A stretch of DNA of 21,892 nt from an uncultured Prevotella sp. (GTDB lineage: Bacteria > Bacteroidota > Bacteroidia > Bacteroidales > Bacteroidaceae), in the NCBI GenBank assembly GCA_900314365.1, contig OMVH01000016.1, forward strand, positions 1 through 21,892, in the 5' to 3' direction. Positions 15,240-21,892 of the stretch are shown piece by piece. The notes beneath the pieces are model-generated. The model had not been told where the DNA came from, made no database searches, and saw only the letters and a program-made list of their open reading frames with translations. The position numbers and the translations under genes were made by a program. Numbering within the stretch: position 1 is the first letter of the stretch; every line of letters starts with the position of its first letter.

Positions 15240-18206
15240 TCATCCACCGAAACCACCACGGGGAGAGGCACTCTGCGGCATACCACCGTCGGGACGGCGG
15301 TCCCTGCGTCCGCCGGGCTGACCACCTGGACGCACACCATCAGTTCCCTCAGATCGCCGCATAGAATCGCGCATATCTCGGCGAGCCTGACGGTTGCCAA
15401 AGATGTTCATGCGATAGGTGACGCGCAGCAAGGCGTAGCTTGTGATTCCGTTTGTCCAAGTATCCGTGCGCGAGTTGGCCGAGATATTCCGGCTGAAGTT
15501 GCTCTGCTGGGCCAATATGTCATTGAAGCGCAGCATCACTACAAGTTTCCTGCCCTTCAGGAAAGCCTGCGATATCTGAGCATTCCATATGAGTTCATTG
15601 GTGTTCATAGAAGCATCGTTGAAGCCTCGTCGGCTGTTCATCCGGAGATCGCTCGAGAGCCCCATTCCCCAAGGAGCCTGCACCTGAACGTTCATGCCAT
15701 AATTGAAGCGCCAGGTATCGAGGTTACTCTTGGGTTGCAGCATGTTGCGCGCATGCTGATAGCTCAGATGCCCACTGGCAGAGACATCGAGCCAGTCGTT
15801 ATGAAAGCGGAGATTCAACCCTTGGCTGAGCTGAGTGGTGCGCACAAAGTTCTTTTGTGATTCCTTCTTCTTTGAAAGACTGACGTAGCCGACGCGCTGG
15901 GTGTAACCGAGTCCCGTATTGGCACCGACACTCCAGTGGTCGAGCGTATCGAGTGAAATGTTGTACCATGCCGACCCGTTGACCGACCAGTTGCCGCTGA
16001 TATTTTCCGGTCTTGTGATTCTTCCACCGGTCTGCTCGTTGTAGGTCACCATGCGGGAGATACTGTTCGACGTGGTGCTGAAGTTGACACTTCCTGCCAA
16101 GGTTCGGTTTAGTCGTCGGCGGTAGTCCGAGAAATCAATGCCCAGGTTGTGAGTAAACGAGGGCTTCAGTCCGGGATTGCCCTTGCGGATGTTGAGGGGA
16201 TTGGTATTGTCGGTGATGTCGAGGAGGTCAGTAATCGACGGTTCCGAGGTACTCCCTCTGTAGGTAGCATGGGCATTGCGCTGATTGCCCTCCGTCGACC
16301 TGCTTCGGTAACGGAAATTGAGGGTTGGCGAAATGTTGCAGATATTCCTCACCGTGTCGACATTCACGCCGAGATAGTCCTGAAGGAAGTGGGTGCGTTG
16401 CGGACGGATGTTCAGACCGACAGTAGCATTCAACTCCTTACTGGCGTAGCGCAGCTGCAAGTTGACGTTTTGGTTTCTTACGGTGCGCTCGGAGTAGCGG
16501 CTGAGCGAGACATCATAGTAGTGGTCGAGAGGAAAGGCGAGCATATCGAAGTAAGCATCCCATCCGCGGTAACCGTTGAGGATAGCCTCGAACTGTTCCT
16601 CGGTCATATCGTCGAAATCGTAGGCTTTAGGGTCGCGCTTGCTGTGACTATAGCTGTAGCTGTAGTCGGCCTGCGCGAAAATACGTTTCCAGAGAGGCTC
16701 GGTGTAGCTGAGGCGGAAGGAGTAGTTGAGCCCATGGGAAGGCGAGCTGCTGAAGCGGTTGGTCTGGTAGGTGGAGTCGTTGCCGGCAGCATCTTTTAGC
16801 TGATAGAGGTGGACGCTGGTGGCTGAAAGTTGCTTGCTCTCGTCGCTGTTCCATCCGAAGTTGAAACTCAGCGAGAAGTTGCGGCCCCGGTTATTGAGCC
16901 TGCGGTGATAGCTGAGGCTTGAGCTCAACGAGCGGCCGCGACTGTAGGAAGTGTTCTTCCCCCGACGGGCGTTCACCATGATGCTGTCGAGGGCGAGCGC
17001 ATCCATAGACTCTTTCGAGAGCGGGTCATCGACAGTGAGATAGGGATCCTGCTTGTAGGTGGCACTGGTATTGTTGCCAAGACCGTCGGAGCTCGACATA
17101 CCGAGATTCTGACGGAAGAAGACAGTTGTCACAGTGTCGGGATGCCATTCCAGGTTTCCGTTGAAATTGAAGCTACCGTTTCGTCCATACGACTGGTTCC
17201 GACTGTTGGAGAAAGCTCCTTTCTTGTTGACAAAGTTCTCCGACGATACACGTGACAGATTGTCGGAGTTGTTATGGCTCCATTGCAGACTGGCATCGGC
17301 TTTCAGCTTGTTGCGCTCCTCGTAGCTCATTGTGGCGTTGGCTCCACGCCCGATGTTGTGTCCCTGATTGTTGGTATTATTGCCGTTGGCCATGATGTTG
17401 TAGCGCATCTTTCCGTAGAGTCTCGAGCCGAAGAAGTTCTCCTGCCAGCGCCCGTGAGTTCCCACGGCGGAGGTGTTGTTGGCAAAGAGTCCTTTGCGGA
17501 ACCGCTTCTTCACCGTAAGGTCGAGCACGGTCTCCTCGTTGCCATCGTCAATACCGGTGAGGCGCGAGCGGTCACTCTTCTTGTCGTAGGCTTTCACCTT
17601 GTCGATGATATAAGTGGGGATATTCTTCATGGCTACCGACGTGTTGCCTCTCACGAACTCCCGGTTGTCAAGGAGCACGCGGGTAACCTTGCGGCCATTG
17701 ATAGTGATGGTACCGTCGTCGTCAAGCTTGGCGCCAGGCAGCCGTTTCACGAGCTCTTCGAGCGTGGAACCCTCAGGCACCTTGAAAGCATCGGCATTAT
17801 ATATAAAGGTATCGGCCTTGACCACCATACGGGGAAGTTGCGCTGTGATCACGGTCTCGTCGAGATTGATAGCCTCCTGCGTCAGAGTATGCGTACCAAG
17901 GCTGACGGCTTTGTCGGCCACACTGACGGCGCGGAACGAACTCTTGAAGCCCAAGGAACTGAAGCGGACTATGTAGTTGCCCTTCTCAACGGGAAGTACA
18001 AAGTTGCCGCTGTCTGTGGTGAGCGTACCACAGATGAAGGTACTGTCGGTGGAAAGAAGGCTCACGCCGGCCTTAGCCAGAGGCTCCCCCGTCTTGGCAT
18101 CACACAGTCTGCCCACCACTTTCTGCTGTGCTGAGGCAGAGAGTGAGACTACCAATAGTCCAATGATTAAGAGGACACGGCTAAAGGTGTTCCCGGTTTT
18201 AGGCAT
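15240..18206 (-). CDS. outer-membrane beta-barrel protein, TonB-receptor-like (paralog 1)
   Basis: 988 residues from ATG 18206. A signal peptide (1-26, ending ASA before QQ) is followed by a CarboxypepD_reg-like beta-sandwich (about 29-112), a plug-like domain (about 128-240, with KADTFIYNADAFKVPEG and ITINGRKV) and a large beta-barrel of the OMP_b-brl type. The last barrel strand reads LLRVTYRMNIFG, and a 51-residue Gly/Arg/Pro-rich tail follows. A start at 18251 (TTG) is rejected because it lies within the -7 element. No SusD-like lipoprotein or peptidase is beside it, so it is not a classical polysaccharide-utilisation pair and the ligand is unknown. It is clearly paralogous to the next gene, with conserved blocks through plug and barrel. 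Confidence 0.87.
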   Translation of the reverse strand: MPKTGNTFSRVLLIIGLLVVSLSASAQQKVVGRLCDAKTGEPLAKAGVSLLSTDSTFICGTLTTDSGNFVLPVEKGNYIVRFSSLGFKSSFRAVSVADKAVSLGTHTLTQEAINLDETVITAQLPRMVVKADTFIYNADAFKVPEGSTLEELVKRLPGAKLDDDGTITINGRKVTRVLLDNREFVRGNTSVAMKNIPTYIIDKVKAYDKKSDRSRLTGIDDGNEETVLDLTVKKRFRKGLFANNTSAVGTHGRWQENFFGSRLYGKMRYNIMANGNNTNNQGHNIGRGANATMSYEERNKLKADASLQWSHNNSDNLSRVSSENFVNKKGAFSNSRNQSYGRNGSFNFNGNLEWHPDTVTTVFFRQNLGMSSSDGLGNNTSATYKQDPYLTVDDPLSKESMDALALDSIMVNARRGKNTSYSRGRSLSSSLSYHRRLNNRGRNFSLSFNFGWNSDESKQLSATSVHLYQLKDAAGNDSTYQTNRFSSSPSHGLNYSFRLSYTEPLWKRIFAQADYSYSYSHSKRDPKAYDFDDMTEEQFEAILNGYRGWDAYFDMLAFPLDHYYDVSLSRYSERTVRNQNVNLQLRYASKELNATVGLNIRPQRTHFLQDYLGVNVDTVRNICNISPTLNFRYRSRSTEGNQRNAHATYRGSTSEPSITDLLDITDNTNPLNIRKGNPGLKPSFTHNLGIDFSDYRRRLNRTLAGSVNFSTTSNSISRMVTYNEQTGGRITRPENISGNWSVNGSAWYNISLDTLDHWSVGANTGLGYTQRVGYVSLSKKKESQKNFVRTTQLSQGLNLRFHNDWLDVSASGHLSYQHARNMLQPKSNLDTWRFNYGMNVQVQAPWGMGLSSDLRMNSRRGFNDASMNTNELIWNAQISQAFLKGRKLVVMLRFNDILAQQSNFSRNISANSRTDTWTNGITSYALLRVTYRMNIFGNRQARRDMRDSMRRSEGTDGVRPGGQPGGRRDRRPDGGMPQSASPRGGFGG

Positions 18207-18248
18207 ACAGTTACAGTCTGTGTTAAATGTGTTGTCGCTATTATTCTG

Positions 18249-18279
18249 CAAATATACTCAAACTTTTCCGTTGTCGCAA
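18249..18279 (-). promoter_or_regulatory. promoter of beta-barrel paralog 1
   Basis: On the minus strand GTTG (18280-18277), a 20-nt spacer and TATATTTG (18256-18249) followed by C match both promoter boxes. Transcription would start near 18243, about 37 nt before ATG 18206. Confidence 0.75.
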
Positions 18280-18312
18280 CTTAGGCTTGCAGTTTTTTCC
18301 TATAAAGATAAA

Positions 18313-18334
18313 GGGCACAGATGCCTCTGTGCCC
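18313..18334 (-). terminator. intrinsic terminator of beta-barrel paralog 2
   Basis: GGGCACAGA (18313-18321) pairs with TCTGTGCCC (18326-18334) around TGCC. On the minus strand it is followed by TTTATCTTTATAGG. It lies 56 nt past the stop of the upstream paralog and before the promoter of paralog 1, so the two genes are probably separate transcripts. Confidence 0.8.
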
Positions 18335-18390
18335 CGTCTCTCCCCCTGAGAGACCGCTATAAGGATAGCTGTGGAAGCGGAAGCCGGTGC

Positions 18391-21345
18391 TTAGCGCGGA
18401 CCACCGAAGCCTCCGCCCGGTGGTGGGCCCATGGGCCTTCCGCCTCCCATACCGCGTCTGCGTCCGTCGGGGCCACCGGGACCACCAGGGCCACGCATAC
18501 CCGACCGCATATCCTTTGAGCCAAAGAGATTCATGCGATAGATGACGTGAAGCATGGCATAGCTGTTGATGCTGTTGGTCTCAGTGTCACTGCGCTGCAT
18601 GGCCGTGATGGCACGGCTGAAAGTACTCTGCTGGTTCAACAAGTCGCGGAATTGCAACGACACCGTGAGCGGCTTACCCTTGAGAAAACTCTGCGAAAGC
18701 TGCAAGTTCCAGATAAGCTCATTGGTGTTCATAGAGTTGTCGCTGTAGCCGCGGCGGCTGTTCTCGTGCAGGTCGCTGGCAAGGCTCATGCCCCAGGGCA
18801 TATTGAAGATGGCCGTACCACCGTAGGCAAACTGCCACGTGCGGAGATTGTTCTGCGACTGCAACTTGTTGGTGGCGTTGCGGTAGGTACCCGAGCCGTC
18901 GAGCTCTATCTCCACCCAACTGTTGCGGTAGCTGGCCGAGAGGCGCTCGGTGAGACTGAGGTCGTGGGTGATGTTCTTCTGCAGACTGCCCGTACGGTTC
19001 AGGTCGAGGTAGCCCACGAGATTGTTGTAGCTCACATTGGTCCACGTGCTCACGTTCCACACCCCTGCCGTATCGATGGAGGCGTTGTAGATGAAGTCGC
19101 CGCCTGCACTCCAGTTGCCGTTGACATTCTCCGTGCGCGTAGTGCGACCGCCGGTCTGTTGGTCGTAGGTGACGGCTTGAGTGAAGCCATTGCGTGTCTG
19201 CGAGAAGTTAAGGTTGGCGCGCATGAACTGGAAGTGGTTCTGCACGTAGTTGTTGTAGAAGGCGCGCAGCTCGTTGGTGAACGAGGGGCGCAGACCGGGG
19301 TTACCCTTGGTGATGTTCAGCGGGTCGCTGTCGTCGGTGATGTCGACGAGGTCCGACATACTGGGCTGTGTGGAGCTTCCGCGATAGTTGATGCGCAGGT
19401 CGCTCACCTGGGAGAAGCGGTAGCGGAAGTCGAGCGTCGGCGAGAAGTTGGTGACGTGGCGCACGGTGTCGACGTTGCGGCTCTGATAGCGCTGGATGAA
19501 CTTCGACATCTGCGGCTGCATGAGCACTCCTGCATTAAAAGTGTACTTGCTCCTTATCATGCGGAACATAAGCTCGATGTCGTGGGTGTAGTTCTTGTAC
19601 TCGGAATAGCGGCTGAGCGCGTCGTCGCGGTAGTACTCGTAGGACTGCGGCAGCCGTCCGAGATAGTCGCCCCAGCCCTTGTAGAAGGGTGTGAGGTCGC
19701 TGAAGAAGCTTTCACCCAAATTGGAGAAGTCATAGGTGGAGCGGTCGCTCTTGGAGAAGCTGTAGGTGAACTTATAGCTGAGTTGCAGGAAGGTGGCCTT
19801 CCAGAGCGGCTCGCTGTAAGTGGTCTGCAGACTGTAGCTCCAGTTCTTGGTTGGTGCCAGATTGAAGCGGTTGGTCTGATAGGTAGAGTCGTTGCCGGCA
19901 GCATCCTTGAGCTGGTAGAGGTGCACATTGCTTGTGGAGAGGCTCTTGCTGTGGCCTGTGCTGTAGCTGGCGTCGGCACGCAGCGTGACGTTGCGGCCCA
20001 TGCTGTTGAGTTTGCGGTTCAGCTGCAGCATGCCGCTCACCTGACGGCTGTCGCTGAAGCCTATGGTGGCATTGTTGCGCGTGTTCACCACAAGGCTGTC
20101 AGCGGCCATCGATTCGATTGAAGATTTGGAGAGGGGATCGGTAAAATATTTATAGGGATCGTCGTTGAACGAGGCCGAATTGCTCCAGCCGCGGCTGTCG
20201 GACGAAGAGTAGCTGAAGCTTGGGCGGAACATGATATTGGTCATGGTGTCGGGAGTCCACTCTATTCTCATTCGTGCTCCGACATTCGTGCTGCGCCCAT
20301 ACGACTGGTCGGTGCTGTTGCCGTAGGAACCGATGTTGCTGAGGAAATTCTGTGTGGACGAGCGCGCGAGCTTGTCGGTGTTGCGGTGGGAGCCGTTGAC
20401 ACTGCCGTCGATGATGAGCTTTCCCTTGTCCTCGTAATTGAAGTTGATGGCTCCCATCTTGTTGGTGGTCAGTCCATTCTGTCCGCCTCCGAATCGCCCG
20501 CCCCGGCCACCGAAGCCTCGGTCGTTGGTGTTGTTGAAATTGGCAAATCCCATCAGGCGCGTCTTATCCTTGAATCCCGCTCCCATGCCGCGTACGGCGT
20601 AGCGGTCTTTGTTGCCTATGGCTGCATCAATGTTGGAGAAGAGTCCGTGGTTCATGCCTCGCTTGAGTCCGAAGTCGAGCACGGTCTGTTCGTTGCCGTC
20701 GTCGATACCTGTGACGCGCGAGAGGTCGCTCTTCTCATCGTAGGCTTTGATACGGTCGATGACGGATGTGGGCAGATTCTTCAGTGCTGTCTTTGTGTCG
20801 CCGGTCATAAACTCCTTGCCGTCGATTTTCACCTTGCTCACTTTCTTTCCGTTGATGGTCACGTTGCCGTCGTCGTCGACCGTCGCTCCGGGGATACGCT
20901 TCACGAGTTCCTCAGCCACGGAGCCTTCGGGAGTGCGGTAGGCAGCGCTGTTGTAGACGAAGGTGTCGGCCTTCACGACCACCTTTGGCGGGATGGCCGT
21001 CACGGTGGTTCCCTTCAGGGTGATGGCATCGGCCTTCATCGTCACCTCACCCATGCGGGCATCCTTGTCCTCTGCTACGGTCACGCTTCGAAAGGTGGTG
21101 GGATAGCCCACGCACGTGAGCTTGAGGATGTAGCGGCCGGCCTTGGGAGCCTTCAGGCTAAAACGCCCGTCATCGCCCGAGATGGTACCGCCGACAAAGC
21201 TGCTGTCAGCCTTGAGAAGCTGAACGGTGGCCTGAGTCACCTGCTCCTTGGTGTCTTTGTCGACAAGTGTTCCCGTAATCTTCTGTGCCATTGTGGGCAG
21301 TGCACCCACCAGAAGGATGAGGGTGAGGAGTAATTTATTTTTCAT
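18391..21345 (-). CDS. outer-membrane beta-barrel protein, TonB-receptor-like (paralog 2)
   Basis: 984 residues. The signal peptide (1-20, LPTMA before QK) is followed by a CarboxypepD_reg-like domain (22-105), a plug-like region (about 118-230: KADTFVYNSAAYRTPEG, VTINGKKVSKVKIDGKEF) and an OMP_b-brl-type barrel to about 942 ending MLHVIYRMNLFG. A 42-residue tail of Gly, Pro and Arg completes the chain. A Gly/Arg-rich stretch (277-290, GFGGRGGRFGGG) interrupts the early barrel and is absent in paralog 1. Other conserved blocks include DITDDSDPLNITKGNPGLRPSF and NTNELIWNLQLSQSFLKG. The start is the only ATG giving a signal peptide. No convincing promoter is seen directly upstream. The transported ligand is unknown. 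Confidence 0.87.
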   Translation of the reverse strand: MKNKLLLTLILLVGALPTMAQKITGTLVDKDTKEQVTQATVQLLKADSSFVGGTISGDDGRFSLKAPKAGRYILKLTCVGYPTTFRSVTVAEDKDARMGEVTMKADAITLKGTTVTAIPPKVVVKADTFVYNSAAYRTPEGSVAEELVKRIPGATVDDDGNVTINGKKVSKVKIDGKEFMTGDTKTALKNLPTSVIDRIKAYDEKSDLSRVTGIDDGNEQTVLDFGLKRGMNHGLFSNIDAAIGNKDRYAVRGMGAGFKDKTRLMGFANFNNTNDRGFGGRGGRFGGGQNGLTTNKMGAINFNYEDKGKLIIDGSVNGSHRNTDKLARSSTQNFLSNIGSYGNSTDQSYGRSTNVGARMRIEWTPDTMTNIMFRPSFSYSSSDSRGWSNSASFNDDPYKYFTDPLSKSSIESMAADSLVVNTRNNATIGFSDSRQVSGMLQLNRKLNSMGRNVTLRADASYSTGHSKSLSTSNVHLYQLKDAAGNDSTYQTNRFNLAPTKNWSYSLQTTYSEPLWKATFLQLSYKFTYSFSKSDRSTYDFSNLGESFFSDLTPFYKGWGDYLGRLPQSYEYYRDDALSRYSEYKNYTHDIELMFRMIRSKYTFNAGVLMQPQMSKFIQRYQSRNVDTVRHVTNFSPTLDFRYRFSQVSDLRINYRGSSTQPSMSDLVDITDDSDPLNITKGNPGLRPSFTNELRAFYNNYVQNHFQFMRANLNFSQTRNGFTQAVTYDQQTGGRTTRTENVNGNWSAGGDFIYNASIDTAGVWNVSTWTNVSYNNLVGYLDLNRTGSLQKNITHDLSLTERLSASYRNSWVEIELDGSGTYRNATNKLQSQNNLRTWQFAYGGTAIFNMPWGMSLASDLHENSRRGYSDNSMNTNELIWNLQLSQSFLKGKPLTVSLQFRDLLNQQSTFSRAITAMQRSDTETNSINSYAMLHVIYRMNLFGSKDMRSGMRGPGGPGGPDGRRRGMGGGRPMGPPPGGGFGGPR

Positions 21346-21721
21346 CTGCTTGATTGAATGTCTGCTTAGTTACGAATTTATTTTCAACTCACGCTATCTT
21401 TGACGCAACAGAATAAAGAAGGTTTAACGAAGTCTCCACATTTTTCGAGCTCTACGAATGTTTTTTATCGGACGACGACTAAGATAACAATGCGCTAAGG
21501 GAATCCGATGGATTCGAAACCGTTTTTACTGCTTGGTGTAGTTTATGGACTGCCATAAGAGCACAGACAGCAGGGAACACATTTAAGAAAACTGGATTGC
21601 TGAAATCACATTGCACACTTGTTTGACTTCGGCCTGAAAAAGCGTATCAAAAATCAAAGGTCGTCCTGAAGTTTGTAAATAAAAACGAACGCGAAAGTGC
21701 CAAAATACGGGCATATTTCGA
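21346..21721. other. intergenic region upstream of beta-barrel paralog 2
   Basis: No protein or RNA gene is supported. It contains a plus-strand TATCTTTG (21395-21402) that fits the -7 consensus but has no TTG at the right distance and no gene after it in the window. It also contains a small inverted repeat GAATCC/GGATTC (21501-21506, 21510-21515). A minus-strand promoter for paralog 2 was not found; TAAATTCG near 21374-21381 is the nearest and is poor. Confidence 0.5.
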
Positions 21722-21892
21722 AGCAAGACTTACTTTGCTCCCAAATACGCCAAAATAGAAGGAGTTTGTAACTGCTTATATATAAATAGGTTATGTTTTT
21801 GTAGACCTATCAGGAGCCCCTAAAACCGCTTAAAAAAGCCCGAAAAAGCCCTATTTTGGCCTTGTAAAACATATGCTTTTAGCCGCTCAAAG
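21722..21892 (-). repeat. dispersed intergenic element, copy A (inverted relative to 499-669)
   Basis: Read on the minus strand, this aligns over 171 bases without net gaps to 499-669. Core 21750-21722 matches at 25 of 29 positions, and the distal 53 bases (21892-21840) match at 40. It reaches the window edge and may continue. It lies about 375 bases upstream of beta-barrel paralog 2 and points toward it, the same arrangement as copy B relative to the gene at 969. Confidence 0.75.

Noticed and set aside
18207..18251. TTG start extending beta-barrel paralog 1 by 15 residues
   Set aside because: It overlaps the -7 box, adds an Asn/Thr-rich segment before the signal peptide, and ATG 18206 gives a normal signal peptide.
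18547..20121. 524-aa plus-strand frame
   Set aside because: It is fully antisense to beta-barrel paralog 2. Its Val/Ala/Glu/His-rich translation is the usual shadow of a GC-rich gene. The long frames at 17274-18134, 20386-21333 and 16149-16799 are rejected likewise.
15240..21345. Polysaccharide-utilisation (SusC/SusD) locus
   Set aside because: No SusD-like lipoprotein, glycosidase or regulator is present, and the two barrels are of the OMP_b-brl type with separate transcription signals.
21501..21515. Inverted repeat GAATCC/GGATTC as an operator
   Set aside because: Six base pairs with a three-base gap can occur by chance, and no nearby promoter makes regulatory sense of it.
499..21892. Reading the inverted 171-bp copies as terminal repeats of a 21-kb mobile element
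   Set aside because: Everything between them is conserved housekeeping sequence with no transposase or integrase. The copies are diverged, both sit in ordinary intergenic sites, and one end is set by the window edge.

Overview
The window is a stretch of chromosome from a member of the Bacteroidales, most likely Prevotellaceae (Prevotella/Segatella-like). Support comes from the promoters, which repeatedly show the Bacteroidetes -7 element TAnnTTTG, in two cases with a TTG/TTTG element 20 nt upstream. It also comes from the extended NusB, the gene order nusB-yajC-ybbR-coaE-DUF5606, and two outer-membrane beta-barrel proteins of the CarboxypepD_reg / OMP_b-brl type. The species cannot be named from the sequence.

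Layout. 1-968 holds no convincing gene. It contains an 88-bp tandem repeat with two hairpins per unit (1-231), a degenerate 22-bp triple repeat (448-510), a 171-bp dispersed element (499-669) and the promoter of the first gene. 969-2741 (+) is a carboxyltransferase of the oxaloacetate decarboxylase alpha / pyruvate carboxylase B type with a degenerate biotinyl domain, followed by a hairpin terminator. 2886-3422 (+) is an HD-domain protein. 3550-6390 (+) is an LptD-like outer-membrane LPS assembly protein, followed after 25 nt by a MalY/PatB-type PLP enzyme (6416-7585). 7607-8539 (-) is a Na+/Ca2+ exchanger family protein. 8540-9049 is non-coding with a perfect 14-bp hairpin.

12437-9050 (-) is one compact operon: nusB, yajC, a YbbR-like protein, coaE and a DUF5606 protein. 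It diverges from a plus-strand group, 12696-15080: rplY/ctc (L25), pth, an S4-domain RNA-binding protein and purN. Both groups have good promoters in the shared 258-bp gap, so the middle of the window is a translation and core-metabolism housekeeping block. purN ends at a bidirectional terminator facing the last two genes.

18206-15240 (-) and 21345-18391 (-) are tandem paralogous TonB-receptor-like outer-membrane beta-barrels, each probably transcribed separately (terminator at 18313-18334, promoter at 18249-18279). Both end in a Gly/Arg/Pro-rich tail beyond the apparent last strand of the barrel. 21346-21892 has no gene, but its end is a second, inverted copy of the 171-bp element at 499-669.

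I see no mobile element, CRISPR array, tRNA, rRNA or obvious defence system. The strongest leads are the paired intergenic element and the tailed beta-barrel paralogs. Most of the window is conserved core genome.
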